From: Phycisphaerales bacterium
Lineage (GTDB): Bacteria; Planctomycetota; Phycisphaerae; Phycisphaerales; UBA1924
Direction: 5' to 3'
Assembly: GCA_014379385.1 (NCBI GenBank)
Contig: JACMLW010000140.1
Location: 1 to 63,688, forward strand
DNA length: 63,688 nt
This document shows, piece after piece, positions 16,001 to 24,377 of this stretch. Position 1 is the stretch's first letter, and every line of letters starts with the position of its first letter. Under the pieces are notes generated by a model. The model saw only the letters and a program-made list of their open reading frames with translations, was not told the DNA's origin and made no database searches. The position numbers and the translations under genes were made by a program.

Positions 16001-18712
16001 ATGCGCACCGACCGACTCACCACCCTCGTCCAGCAGGCCCTCGCCGACGCGCAGTCCGATGCCGCCGCCCGTTCCAACCCAGAGATCAACGGACTCCACG
16101 TTCTCGCGGCGCTCCTTAAAGAGAAGGGCGGCGCCGCCTGGTCCATCCTCGGCAAGTCCGGCGCCGACCCCGCTCGCGTAACCAACATCGTCGAAAGCGA
16201 GCTCAAGCGGCTACCAACGACGAGCTCGGGAGCCGCGACGGCCGGCCGGGCTGTCATGGGCCTCATCAACCGCGCCGAGGCCGAGGCCAAGAAGCTCGGC
16301 GATAGCTATGTCTCCACGGAGCACCTGCTGCTGGCTCTGGTCGAGGGCGCCGGCGGACCGCAGGCCAAAGAGGTCTTGAGCGCGATCGGCGGTGGCCGCA
16401 AGAACATCGAGGCCGCGATCAAGGCGATCCGCAAGTCCTCCGGCGTCACGAACGTCAACGACGCCGAGGCCGAGAGCACGTTCGAGGCCCTTAAAAAATA
16501 CGGCATCGATCTCACCGAGAAGGCCCAGCAGGGCAAGATCGACCCTGTCATCGGACGCGATGAGGAGATCCGGCGCTGCATGCAAGTCCTCTCGCGCCGC
16601 ACCAAGAACAATCCCGTGCTCATCGGCGAGCCCGGCGTCGGCAAGACCGCCATCGCCGAGGGCCTAGCGCTCCGCATCGTCAACGGGGACTGCCCCGAAT
16701 CCATGCGCGACCGCCGCATCATCGGGCTCGACGTGGGCCAGCTCCTCGCCGGCGCCAAGTATCGCGGCGAGTTCGAGGAGCGTCTCAAGGCCGTTCTCCG
16801 AGAGATCACCGCCAGCGCCGGCAAGGTCATCCTTTTCATCGACGAGCTGCACACTGTCGTGGGCGCCGGCGCCGCCGAGGGCGCCGTCTCCGCCGGTAAC
16901 CTTCTCAAGCCCGCCCTCGCTCGCGGCGAGATGCGCTGCATCGGCGCCACCACCCTCGACGAATACCGCAAGCACATCGAGAAGGACCCCGCCTTCGAGC
17001 GCCGCTTCCAGCCCGTCTTCGTCGAGCAGCCGTCCGTCGAGCAGACCATCGCCATCTTGCGCGGCCTCAAGGAGCGCTACGAGGCCCACCATGGCGTGCG
17101 CATCCTCGATAACGCCATCCTCGCAGCCGCCCAGCTCAGCCAGCGCTACATCACCGAGCGCTTCCTCCCCGACAAGGCCATCGACCTGATCGACGAGGCC
17201 GCCAGCCGCCTCCGCATCGAGAACGACTCCATGCCCACCGAGCTCGACGAGCTCCGCCGCCGCATCATGCAGCTTGAGATCGAGCGCGAGGCGATCAGGC
17301 TCGAGGTCTCCGGGAAAGACGCGGGCGCCAGCAAGGAACTGTCCCGCATCGAGAAAGACCTCGCCGAGCTGCAGGAGCAGAACCGCGCCCTCACCGCGCG
17401 CTGGGACGAGGAAAAATCGGAACTCGATCTGGCAAAGGGCATCAAGGAACGCATCGAGTTGAAGAAGACCGAGCTCGAGCAGGCCCAACGCCGCGGCGAC
17501 CTTGAAACCGCCGCACGCATCCAGTACGGCGAGATCCGAGACCTCGACAAGAATCTCGCCGAGGCCGAGAAGCACCTCGACCAGCGCCAGGCCCGCGGCG
17601 ACGCGCTCGTCAAAGAAGAAGTCGATTCCGAGATGATCGCCGAGGTGGTCGCGGCGTGGACCGGCATCCCCGTCAGCCGTCTCGTCGAATCCGAGCGCGA
17701 GAAGCTCGTGCGGATGGAGGACAACCTCGCCAGGCGCGTCGTCGGGCAGACCGAAGCGCTCAAGGCCGTCTCCAACGCGGTGCGTCGCGCCCGTTCCGGC
17801 CTCGGCGATCCCAACCGCCCCATCGGCAGCTTCCTCTTCCTCGGCCCCACCGGCGTGGGCAAGACCGAGACCTGCAAGGCCCTCGCCGAGTTCCTCTTTG
17901 ACACCGAGGAGGCGATGATCCGCATCGACATGAGCGAGTACGGCGAGAAGCACTCGGTGGCCCGTCTCATCGGCGCTCCACCCGGCTATGTCGGTTACGA
18001 GGAGGGCGGCGCGCTCACCGAAGCCGTCCGCCGCCGGCCATACTCCGTCATCCTGCTCGACGAGATCGAGAAGGCCCACCCCGATGTCTTCAACGTGCTC
18101 CTCCAGGTTCTCGACGACGGCCGCCTCACCGACGGCCAGGGCCGCACCGTCGATTTCAAGAACGCCATCATCGCTATGACCAGCAACTTCGGAAGCCAGC
18201 AGATCCAGGAACTCGCCGTTCACGGCGCCGAGGACTGGGAGATCGACGCCGCCGTCCGCGAGATGCTCCGCCGCGGCCCATCCGGGGCCGCCACCGATGC
18301 GCTCTCCAAGGTCAGCGGCCTCTCGCCCAAGGTCGTCGAGGCGCTGACGTCGATGGCTGCGGGGGGACAACAAGGGCTCATGCGCCCCGAACTGCTCAAC
18401 CGCATCGACGAAGTCGTGGTCTTCCACCAGCTCAAGAAAGACGACATCGCCCGCATCGTCGAGATCCAGCTGGGCCGCCTGCGCAAGCGCCTGACCGACA
18501 AGGGCATGACCATCGAGCTCAAGCCCGCCGCGCTCGCCGAACTCGGCGACGAGGGGTGGGACCCGACATTCGGCGCCCGCCCGCTCAAGCGGGCGATCCA
18601 GCAGCGGATCGAGAACCCCCTGGCGAGCAAAATCCTCCAGGGTGAAGTCGGTGACGGCGACCGGGTGGTTGTCGATTACCATGGCCACAGCTTTACGTTC
18701 AGCAAAGCGTGA
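16001..18712 (+). CDS. clpB: ClpB-type AAA+ disaggregase
   Basis: I start at ATG 16001 (GGAG about 10 bases upstream); the longer open frame to 15308 is a shadow of the deacetylase gene. The product has 903 residues: two N-domain repeats (1-150), AAA module 1 with Walker A GEPGVGKT (209-216), a middle coiled-coil domain (about 425-545, rich in Glu/Lys/Leu), and AAA module 2 with GPTGVGKT near 615. An extra segment of about 35 residues precedes [11 protein letters not shown]. ClpB rescues aggregated protein with DnaK. No CIRCE element was seen upstream; a CTGCC/GGCAG hairpin and a shared CTGTGCGC motif lie there. Confidence 0.95.
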   Translation: MRTDRLTTLVQQALADAQSDAAARSNPEINGLHVLAALLKEKGGAAWSILGKSGADPARVTNIVESELKRLPTTSSGAATAGRAVMGLINRAEAEAKKLGDSYVSTEHLLLALVEGAGGPQAKEVLSAIGGGRKNIEAAIKAIRKSSGVTNVNDAEAESTFEALKKYGIDLTEKAQQGKIDPVIGRDEEIRRCMQVLSRRTKNNPVLIGEPGVGKTAIAEGLALRIVNGDCPESMRDRRIIGLDVGQLLAGAKYRGEFEERLKAVLREITASAGKVILFIDELHTVVGAGAAEGAVSAGNLLKPALARGEMRCIGATTLDEYRKHIEKDPAFERRFQPVFVEQPSVEQTIAILRGLKERYEAHHGVRILDNAILAAAQLSQRYITERFLPDKAIDLIDEAASRLRIENDSMPTELDELRRRIMQLEIEREAIRLEVSGKDAGASKELSRIEKDLAELQEQNRALTARWDEEKSELDLAKGIKERIELKKTELEQAQRRGDLETAARIQYGEIRDLDKNLAEAEKHLDQRQARGDALVKEEVDSEMIAEVVAAWTGIPVSRLVESEREKLVRMEDNLARRVVGQTEALKAVSNAVRRARSGLGDPNRPIGSFLFLGPTGVGKTETCKALAEFLFDTEEAMIRIDMSEYGEKHSVARLIGAPPGYVGYEEGGALTEAVRRRPYSVILLDEIEKAHPDVFNVLLQVLDDGRLTDGQGRTVDFKNAIIAMTSNFGSQQIQELAVHGAEDWEIDAAVREMLRRGPSGAATDALSKVSGLSPKVVEALTSMAAGGQQGLMRPELLNRIDEVVVFHQLKKDDIARIVEIQLGRLRKRLTDKGMTIELKPAALAELGDEGWDPTFGARPLKRAIQQRIENPLASKILQGEVGDGDRVVVDYHGHSFTFSKA

Positions 18713-18807
18713 CGGCGCCGCACTCACACGAGACCGTCCTCTGAGCCCATCCCGGTACCCGCCCATACCAGCGCCGCCGCCCAGCCCTACCGACGTACCA
18801 TCGCCCC

Positions 18808-19548
18808 ATGGCCATCATTGTCTTCCAGCATGATTCATCAGTGGGCGTCGGCCGCCTTGGCATCGCCCTGCGCGACCACGGTTTCAAGCTCGATGTGCGC
18901 CGCTTCGACCTCCTCGGCAAACCCGGGGCGGGCGCGCCGGGCGTCCGCACCGACATGCCGACCAACTACGACAACATTGAGGGCGTCATCGCGCTGGGCG
19001 GCGAACAGAACGTCGATGATTCGCCCCGCGTGGGCTGGATGGATTCGGAGATCGCGTATCTCAAAGGCGCGCACGAGCGGCAACTCCCGGTTGTCGGAGT
19101 CTGCCTCGGTTCGCAGATGCTGGCCCACACTCTTGGCGGCAAGGTCGGGCTGGGGACCGCCGAATGGGGGTTCGCAACCGTCAACCTGAGTCCCGCCGGG
19201 CAGACCGAGGCCATGCTCGCGGGAGTTCCCTGGTCGTGCCCGCAGTTCTCGGCCCACAACCAGGAGGTCAAGGAACTCCCGCCCGGCGCCACGCTCCTCG
19301 GCGGCTCGAGCGACTGCAAGATCCAGGCGTGGAAAGCCGGCCTGCGCACCTACGGCTTCCAGTACCACTTTGAGTGCGACCGCGCCGCGATGACCAACAT
19401 CTGCTGCGGGGCCGACGACAAGGTGGACCGGGGCGAGATGGACGCTCAGATCGGCCGGCACTATGACATGTTCACACGCGCCGCCGAGCGCTTGTGCAAC
19501 AACCTCACAATCTTGCTGTTCCCACTTCAGCGCCGCATGACGGCCTGA
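18808..19548 (+). CDS. Class I glutamine amidotransferase-like protein
   Basis: The 246-residue protein has the class I glutamine amidotransferase fold. The nucleophile elbow is GVCLGSQMLAHTLGG with the catalytic Cys near residue 99, and a conserved 'FQYHFECDRAA' carries the catalytic His. The third residue of the triad is a later Glu. The shape, and the lack of a synthetase domain, match GMP-synthase-like stand-alone amidotransferases, which often act in gamma-glutamyl or glutamine hydrolysis of unknown targets. It follows clpB after 95 bases. Confidence 0.85.
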   Translation: MAIIVFQHDSSVGVGRLGIALRDHGFKLDVRRFDLLGKPGAGAPGVRTDMPTNYDNIEGVIALGGEQNVDDSPRVGWMDSEIAYLKGAHERQLPVVGVCLGSQMLAHTLGGKVGLGTAEWGFATVNLSPAGQTEAMLAGVPWSCPQFSAHNQEVKELPPGATLLGGSSDCKIQAWKAGLRTYGFQYHFECDRAAMTNICCGADDKVDRGEMDAQIGRHYDMFTRAAERLCNNLTILLFPLQRRMTA

Positions 19549-19579
19549 GCATCCGCCTCCCCACGTACCCGTATCCAAC

Positions 19580-20665
19580 ATGCCAACGCAGCTCCGCATC
19601 TCGCCGCCGCCGGACTACGTGCTCGCCCGCGACGCCTGCTCGTACGGGTACTTCCTGCTCTCGCCCAACAACTGGTCGCCCGCGAGCGGCACCTTCACGA
19701 CCACGCTCGATCTCGCGGGGAGGGGGGTGGGCGACGCCACCACCATCCACATCACCCAGCCAGGCGAGCGCGCCTCCCACGCCCATCTTCGCGGCCGGGC
19801 GCTACGCGTCAACGCCGATCGGACGCTGACTGACCCGGACCGCGCCGAGCTCCGGCGGCTCGTCACCCGCATCCTCCGGCTCGATGAGCCCGAGCAGATA
19901 GTCCGCGACTTCCACAAGCGGGATCCGCGCTACGCGCCCCGCGCCAAGAACACATGCGCCGGACGGGGCCGCCTCATGCGCTCCCCCACGCTCTTCGAGG
20001 ACGTCATCAAGACCGTCACCAGCTGCAACGTCACCTGGCCCAGCACGATCATTATGAACCGCGGTTTGTGCCAGGTCTTGGGCCGGCGCTCTGCTTCGGA
20101 GCTCCACGCGTTCCCGACGGCGGAGAAGGTCGCCGCGGCGCGCCCGGCAACGCTGCGGGCGCGCTGCACCGTCGGCTACCGCGACCAGCGCATCGTGGAC
20201 CTGGCCAAGATGTTTGCGCGGGGCAAGATCAATGAGGCATGGCTCGAGGACCCGGCCACGCCGGACGATGAGGTCTTCGAGGCGCTGCTCGAATGGCCGG
20301 GCATCGGCCCTTACGCCGCGGCCAACATCATGCAGCTCCTCGGTCGCTACGCGCGGCTGCCGCTCGATACCGAATCCATCCGGCACGGCAAAGCGGTGCT
20401 CGGGTACAAGGGCACGGACCGCGCCATCATGGCCGCGATCCACAAGCACTACCAGCCGATGGGCGCCCACGCCTTCCGCAGCTACTGGTTCGAGCTCTGG
20501 GAGTTCTACGAGGCCAAGCGCGGCCCGAGCTGGACCTGGGAACGCGAGACCACCGGCAAGACCTTCACCGCCGCGCTCCTGAAGGAACTCAAGAAGGAAC
20601 CGGCGCCAACGGAAGCCCGCGAACCGCGGCGCTCGCCGCCCGCATCGCGCCGGCGCGCGACCTGA
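19580..20665 (+). CDS. HhH-GPD DNA glycosylase (OGG1/AlkA superfamily)
   Basis: The 361-residue protein has an N-terminal beta-rich domain (about 1-95) with the layout of 8-oxoguanine and 3-methyladenine glycosylases. The helix-hairpin-helix is 'LLEWPGIGPYAAANIMQLL' near residue 235 and the catalytic Asp follows in LPLDTES. The Lys of OGG1-type bifunctional enzymes is not in the expected spot (Pro-Tyr-Ala instead), so a monofunctional glycosylase like AlkA is favoured. Damaged base unknown. It starts 31 bases after the amidotransferase gene, probably in one transcript. Confidence 0.82.
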   Translation: MPTQLRISPPPDYVLARDACSYGYFLLSPNNWSPASGTFTTTLDLAGRGVGDATTIHITQPGERASHAHLRGRALRVNADRTLTDPDRAELRRLVTRILRLDEPEQIVRDFHKRDPRYAPRAKNTCAGRGRLMRSPTLFEDVIKTVTSCNVTWPSTIIMNRGLCQVLGRRSASELHAFPTAEKVAAARPATLRARCTVGYRDQRIVDLAKMFARGKINEAWLEDPATPDDEVFEALLEWPGIGPYAAANIMQLLGRYARLPLDTESIRHGKAVLGYKGTDRAIMAAIHKHYQPMGAHAFRSYWFELWEFYEAKRGPSWTWERETTGKTFTAALLKELKKEPAPTEAREPRRSPPASRRRAT

Positions 20666-20677
20666 GCGGCGGACGCG

Positions 20678-21502
20678 TTACCGTGCCCCCTCGGTGGTTC
20701 CGTCCGTCATCGATGCGAGCGGCACGATCGGGGGCGCCGAGCCCGGGCCGTACGCCGACACGAGGCGCGGCCAGGCCTTCTCCAGCTCGCCGATCAGCCC
20801 CTCGAATGCCCGCTTCTCGGCGCGCCGGCGCGACTGGTCGATCGCATCGCCCGTCGTCCATGCGTTGGCGAGCTGCTCCGTGCGGGCCGTCGATTCCGCC
20901 AGGCCGTAGACGAAGCCCGTGCGGGTGTCGATGAGCGCCGCCGAGGCCGTCGATGTCACCCGCGCCTCTTCCGCGGGGAAGATCCCGAGTGTGATGGTGC
21001 CAAGGGCGGGGATGATCGTCTCGGACCCGAAGGTGGTGTCGAACGTGTACAGCAGTACGATGTCGGCCTGCAAGTCGGCGGCGATTGAGCGAATGTCCAT
21101 CTCGGTGTTGACGGACGGAGGAGCGACAAGACGATTGATCGGCGCGATGCCGCGGATCATGGGGAGCGTGGTCAGGCGCTCGAACGTCTCCTCGCCCTCG
21201 ACCTCACGCGTGGTGACGACGGAGTAGCGGCCGGGCGATTCGGGGTTCGTCCATGTGTGTGACCGGTAGCCGCCGGCCTGCACGCGCACGGTGGCAATAC
21301 CCGCGGGGAAGTTGGCCGCGGGCTTGCGAGCGAGGCGGGCGGCGATGTTCTTGTCGGTCATGGCCTCGGCCTCGCCGGAGGTGATGCCCAGGGCGCGGAA
21401 GTCGGCCGGCCCGCCGGGGGTGATGTACTTGGCGCACCCGCCGATGGTGGCGAGAAGCGTGGCGGCGGAGATCACGAGTCCGGTTGCGGTCGTTCGGCGC
21501 AT
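20678..21502 (-). CDS. Predicted lipoprotein, unknown function
   Basis: The ATG at 21502 is chosen because it has a strong RBS (AGGAG) and begins a lipoprotein signal ending in the lipobox ATIGGC. The 274-residue product has a strand-rich middle (ITLGIFPAEEARVTSTASAALIDTRTG) and ends in a helical, charged segment. Such proteins in related genomes are usually annotated only as lipoproteins. It is convergent with the glycosylase gene, leaving 12 bases between them. Confidence 0.6.
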   Translation of the reverse strand: MRRTTATGLVISAATLLATIGGCAKYITPGGPADFRALGITSGEAEAMTDKNIAARLARKPAANFPAGIATVRVQAGGYRSHTWTNPESPGRYSVVTTREVEGEETFERLTTLPMIRGIAPINRLVAPPSVNTEMDIRSIAADLQADIVLLYTFDTTFGSETIIPALGTITLGIFPAEEARVTSTASAALIDTRTGFVYGLAESTARTEQLANAWTTGDAIDQSRRRAEKRAFEGLIGELEKAWPRLVSAYGPGSAPPIVPLASMTDGTTEGAR

Positions 21503-21595
21503 CGATGGGCTCCTGGAGCGGTGCGGAGGGAAGGGTGCGCGCAGTTTACCGGGTGCGCGGAGCCGCACAAGACCGACCGGCGGACCCGGCGCAAG

Positions 21596-21970
21596 TTAGT
21601 CCTCGCGGTTGATCATGAAGATGGCCAGGGGCCGAAAGAACTTGCGGAGCTCGTCGGCCGCCGCGGGCGGGATCTGCGTCTCAACGATGGCCCTGTCCAT
21701 GAGCTGGAGCCAGCGGGCGGCGCCGAGGTGATCGATCGCGAAGGGAAGATGGCGGGCGCGCATCCGGGGGTGGCCGCGCTGCTCGATGTAGGTCTGCGGT
21801 CCACCGAAGCGGTAAATGAGGTAATCACGCAGGCGGGTCTCGGCCGCGGCGAGGTCGTGGGGCGGGTAGAGCTTGCCCAGAATGTCATCGCCGGGAACTT
21901 GCGCGTAGAAGGCGCGGACGAGTCGGGTGAAACCGTCGTGGCCGAGTGTGTCGTAGAGTGATTGAGCCAT
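21596..21970 (-). CDS. Group II truncated haemoglobin
   Basis: The 124-residue protein (ATG 21970) has the globin core of truncated haemoglobins of the GlbO/TrHb2 group. Residues expected in that group are visible: 'FYAQVPGDDILGKLYPP', then 'YLIYRFGGPQTY' and 'HPRMRARHLPFAI' holding the proximal His, and the G8 Trp in ARWLQLM. Family members bind O2, NO or peroxide. A longer start (22009) adds only a weak 13-residue extension. It is not flanked by partner genes that would define a role. Confidence 0.9.
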   Translation of the reverse strand: MAQSLYDTLGHDGFTRLVRAFYAQVPGDDILGKLYPPHDLAAAETRLRDYLIYRFGGPQTYIEQRGHPRMRARHLPFAIDHLGAARWLQLMDRAIVETQIPPAAADELRKFFRPLAIFMINRED

Positions 21971-22195
21971 GACGCGTGCGAGCAGATCCGGAACAGAAAG
22001 AAATGACAAGGGGCTGTGGCGGCCTCTTGGCCTGTGCGCCGCGATCCCGATCGTAGCGGCGGGACTGATGGTGTTTATTCAGGACGGGCACTTGAGCGAG
22101 TCGCTTCCAGGTGTGGTTCTTGAAACGGGCTGAACGGGCTTCCAATTCGGTTCGGATCGCGCCGTCCCTCCGTCGTCCCCCCGGCTTCTTAACCT

Positions 22196-22247
22196 ACCGC
22201 TCACTTCTGTGCGCTATTTGATCCCACCGCTCATTCCTGTGCGCTAT
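22196..22247. promoter_or_regulatory. Tandem direct repeat upstream of hypothetical gene
   Basis: Two 22-base copies (ACCGCTCACTTCTGTGCGCTAT at 22196, same with two changes at 22226) lie 30 bases apart. The next gene begins at 22350. A related string (TCACTCCTGTGCGC) lies upstream of clpB. Candidate operator or promoter-linked repeat; protein unknown. The spacer contains no gene. Confidence 0.45.
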
Positions 22248-22349
22248 CTCTCGCCCAACTGCGACGCCGCGATTGACTCGCTCGGTCCCCGTGTCAGGAT
22301 GTGCCCGCCACTCCTCGCCCCCTACGCAGGCACCTATTCGGAGACCCCC

Positions 22350-23390
22350 ATGCTCGCCCTCTCACCCCCCGAGTTCAACCTCACGCTCACCCGCGCCCTG
22401 GCCCTCGGGCTCGCCGCCGTCGTCGCCACCCTCAGCAAACCCGCTGCTTCCCTCGCCGAGCGCCGCTGGGCCACCTCCGCCCTCTTCCGTTTCAAGCCCC
22501 TGCCCGTTGATGCTCCCGGTGGCACCGGTCTCCAGACCGGTGATCCTTCTTCTTCTCCTTCCCCGGGTGGCACAGGCGTCCCGCGTGTGCGCTCTGCCTC
22601 CGCAGCCCGCACCTCATCCCCCGCCTTCGACGCTCGCGGCGTCTTTGTCTGGCCCCCTCCCCGTGCTACCGACGGCTCCGCGTCGTCGGTGCTCGGAGCC
22701 GCTGCCTTCAGTCCGGGCAGCCAGACTCCCCTCACGCCCGTCTCTTCCCTCGTCGATCGCGCAGGCGGCACGGGCGTCCAGCCCGTGTCATCTCCGGGTG
22801 ATCCGCCACTCCGCGGCGGGTCTTCCTCCTCCACATCTCCCATGACCACCAACTCCCCCTCCAACTCCGGTGCCACTACGGACGGCTCTGCGTCAGGAGT
22901 GCTTGCACCGTCGCCCGTTCAAATACACACCGTCGCTCCCCTCACCGTCCCCTCCCCTCCGCCGGAGGGGGTCGCGAGGGGGAACCCGCAGGGTTCCCCC
23001 CGCATCGGAAATCAAGCTCCGCACGACAGTTACCCCCGCACCGCAGAAGATTCTTCAGTTTCTCCGCCTCAGGTATCAGGCCGCTCGCTCCCGCTCGCAG
23101 TTCCGCTGCACAACATCACCGACGACTCCTCTCTCCCCTTTACCCCCGCGAGCGCCGGTGCCGGTGCCATGGCGGAACACTTCATTCCACCACGTTCATC
23201 ACCCACGCCCATCTCCGCCGAGTGCGAAGCGCTCCTCACCACCCTCGGCAGCAATCGCTCCACGCGCGAAGACCTCCTCGCCGCGCGCCGAAGCCTCCGG
23301 GACCTGCTCAACCGCGGCTCCAGCGCCATCCGCGCCCTCTCACGCCGCCAACTCGAACTCGCACGCTCTTTCCTCGCCCCCTTCGGCTGA
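22350..23390 (+). CDS. Hypothetical protein interrupted by repeat-derived segments
   Basis: The start is ATG at 22350, opening a 346-residue frame. The N-terminal 55 residues have one probable membrane helix (TLTRALALGLAAVVATL) and the last 60 form a plausible folded helical tail (ECEALLTTLGSNRSTREDLL, then ARRSLRDLLNRGSSAI). Between them are 230 residues of Pro/Ser/Gly/Thr low-complexity sequence. Three copies of the short repeat family GGTG(L/V)(Q/P) are encoded there by DNA hairpin repeats (see 22518, 22565 and 22763). The conserved ends suggest a real but repeat-expanded gene; it could also be decaying. Confidence 0.45.
   Translation: MLALSPPEFNLTLTRALALGLAAVVATLSKPAASLAERRWATSALFRFKPLPVDAPGGTGLQTGDPSSSPSPGGTGVPRVRSASAARTSSPAFDARGVFVWPPPRATDGSASSVLGAAAFSPGSQTPLTPVSSLVDRAGGTGVQPVSSPGDPPLRGGSSSSTSPMTTNSPSNSGATTDGSASGVLAPSPVQIHTVAPLTVPSPPPEGVARGNPQGSPRIGNQAPHDSYPRTAEDSSVSPPQVSGRSLPLAVPLHNITDDSSLPFTPASAGAGAMAEHFIPPRSSPTPISAECEALLTTLGSNRSTREDLLAARRSLRDLLNRGSSAIRALSRRQLELARSFLAPFG
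22518..22546. repeat. Interspersed palindromic repeat, family B
   Basis: Element with near-perfect inverted symmetry: CACCGGTCT and AGACCGGTG around a two-base centre. It lies in the hypothetical gene and encodes GGTGLQTGD. Relatives lie at 22565, 22763, 24330 and 34662. Confidence 0.7.
22565..22592. repeat. Interspersed palindromic repeat, family B, degenerate
   Basis: Same GGTGGCACxGGCGTCC layout as the 22518 element, with an imperfect stem (CACAGGC and GCGTGTG). Encodes GGTGVPRV in the hypothetical gene. Confidence 0.55.
22763..22788. repeat. Interspersed palindromic repeat, family B
   Basis: CACGGGC and GCCCGTG form a perfect 7-bp stem around GTCCA. Third copy inside the hypothetical gene, encoding GGTGVQPVSS. 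Confidence 0.65.
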
Positions 23391-23428
23391 CACTCGTCAC
23401 GTTCCAATGGGAGAGTCGCGATCCGAAG

Positions 23429-23461
23429 CACTGGTTGCCGCTCAGCAGCGGCGAACCAGTG
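23429..23461. repeat. Bulged-hairpin repeat, family A
   Basis: An outer 8-bp stem (CACTGGTT paired with AACCAGTG), a single bulged G on the 3' side, a 6-bp inner stem (GCCGCT/AGCGGC) and a four-base loop. It lies 38 bases beyond the hypothetical gene. Two more copies lie at 24179 and 24225. Confidence 0.75.
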
Positions 23462-23544
23462 GCACCCGGACTCAGCGTGGCGAAACGACGCGTTCCACCA
23501 CGGCACCGGGCACAGTTGGAATGACTGCTCCCCTAGACTCGCGC

Positions 23545-24162
23545 ATGGCCGACACCGCGCTCAGCGACAACCAACTCGGGACACTTCTTGAAGCGATCGG
23601 CGCCAAGACACCGGCGCCCGGCGGGGGCGCGGTTGCCGCGATCGTCGGCGCGCTGGGAGCGGCGCTGGGCAACATGGTGGTGTCGTACTCGATCGGGCGC
23701 AAGTCGCTCGCGGCCCACCAGCCGATGCTCGAGAACGCGGCGGCAAGGCTCGGGCGCGCCCGAGACCTCATGATCGAGCTAGCGGAGGAGGACGCCGCGG
23801 CGTTCGAGCGGGTCGGCGAGCTGCTCAAGCTGCCCGCGGATGATCCGCGACGCGTGAGCGAAATGCAGGACGCGGTGTGGCTCGCGGTGCAGCCGCCACG
23901 CGCCGCCCTGGGCGCGGCGGCGGACCTGCTCCGGCTGCTCGAGGAACTGGTCGCGATCAGTAACCGGAACCTGCGGAGCGACCTGGCGATCGCGGCGCTG
24001 CTGGCGGAGGCCGCGGCGAGGGCGGCGTGGTGGAATGTCGCGGCGAACCTGGCGTCGATGGAAGGGGATCCGCGCCGCGCGGGGATGGTCACGGAACTGC
24101 AAGGCCTGCTGCGGGACGCGGCGGATCGGAGCGAGCGGGTGCAGAAGGCGTGCGAGTGGTGA
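23545..24162 (+). CDS. fchA: Methenyltetrahydrofolate cyclohydrolase-family (FchA / FTCD C-terminal domain) protein
   Basis: The 205-residue protein, all helical, matches the cyclodeaminase/cyclohydrolase family. Signature: GAKTPAPGGGAVAAIVGALGAAL near residue 20 (split as GAKTPAPGGG and VGALGAALGNMV), then 'ELAEEDAAAFERV' near 78. FchA interconverts methenyl- and formyl-tetrahydrofolate in C1 metabolism. An alternative ATG at 23521 adds 8 residues. The gene begins 150 bases after the hypothetical repeat-rich gene and family-A and -B repeats surround it. Family is clear; the precise reaction is inferred. Confidence 0.82.
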   Translation: MADTALSDNQLGTLLEAIGAKTPAPGGGAVAAIVGALGAALGNMVVSYSIGRKSLAAHQPMLENAAARLGRARDLMIELAEEDAAAFERVGELLKLPADDPRRVSEMQDAVWLAVQPPRAALGAAADLLRLLEELVAISNRNLRSDLAIAALLAEAAARAAWWNVAANLASMEGDPRRAGMVTELQGLLRDAADRSERVQKACEW

Positions 24163-24178
24163 AGGATGTGCGTCGTGC

Positions 24179-24211
24179 CACGGCTTCGTCCATCTCAATG
24201 GACAAGCCGTG
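24179..24211. repeat. Bulged-hairpin repeat, family A, inverted copy
   Basis: CACGGCTT and AAGCCGTG outer stem, one bulged C, inner stem GTCCAT/ATGGAC, loop CTCA. Same design as 23429 but in the opposite orientation; 16 bases past the fchA stop. Confidence 0.75.
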
Positions 24212-24224
24212 TCTCCGTTAAGAG

Positions 24225-24259
24225 CACGGGTTGTCGCTCAGAGCAGCGACGAACCCGTG
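24225..24259. repeat. Bulged-hairpin repeat, family A
   Basis: CACGGGTT and AACCCGTG outer stem, one bulged G, inner stem GTCGCT/AGCGAC, loop CAGAGC. Third copy; 13 bases after the previous one and in the same orientation as the 23429 copy. Confidence 0.75.
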
Positions 24260-24329
24260 GCACTCCACCAATGCAACTGGCGAGGCCCTTGTCCCAATAC
24301 CCGATTGCGAGGATGATGCTGCGGGTCGG

Positions 24330-24349
24330 TCACCGGTCTGGAGAGCGGT
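24330..24349. repeat. Family B palindromic repeat, reverse copy
   Basis: A 20-base stretch matching the reverse complement of the 22518 element with one mismatch (CACCGGTCTGG...). It is 28 bases upstream of the next gene's ATG. Confidence 0.6.
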
Positions 24350-24377
24350 GCCGCCCGGACATGAAGGAGAGGCTCAC

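Noticed and set aside
16664-18766. 700-residue open frame antisense to clpB
   Set aside because: It is composition-driven: the complement of a GC-rich coding gene with third-position G/C bias leaves long stop-free antisense frames. No domain pattern or RBS is convincing.
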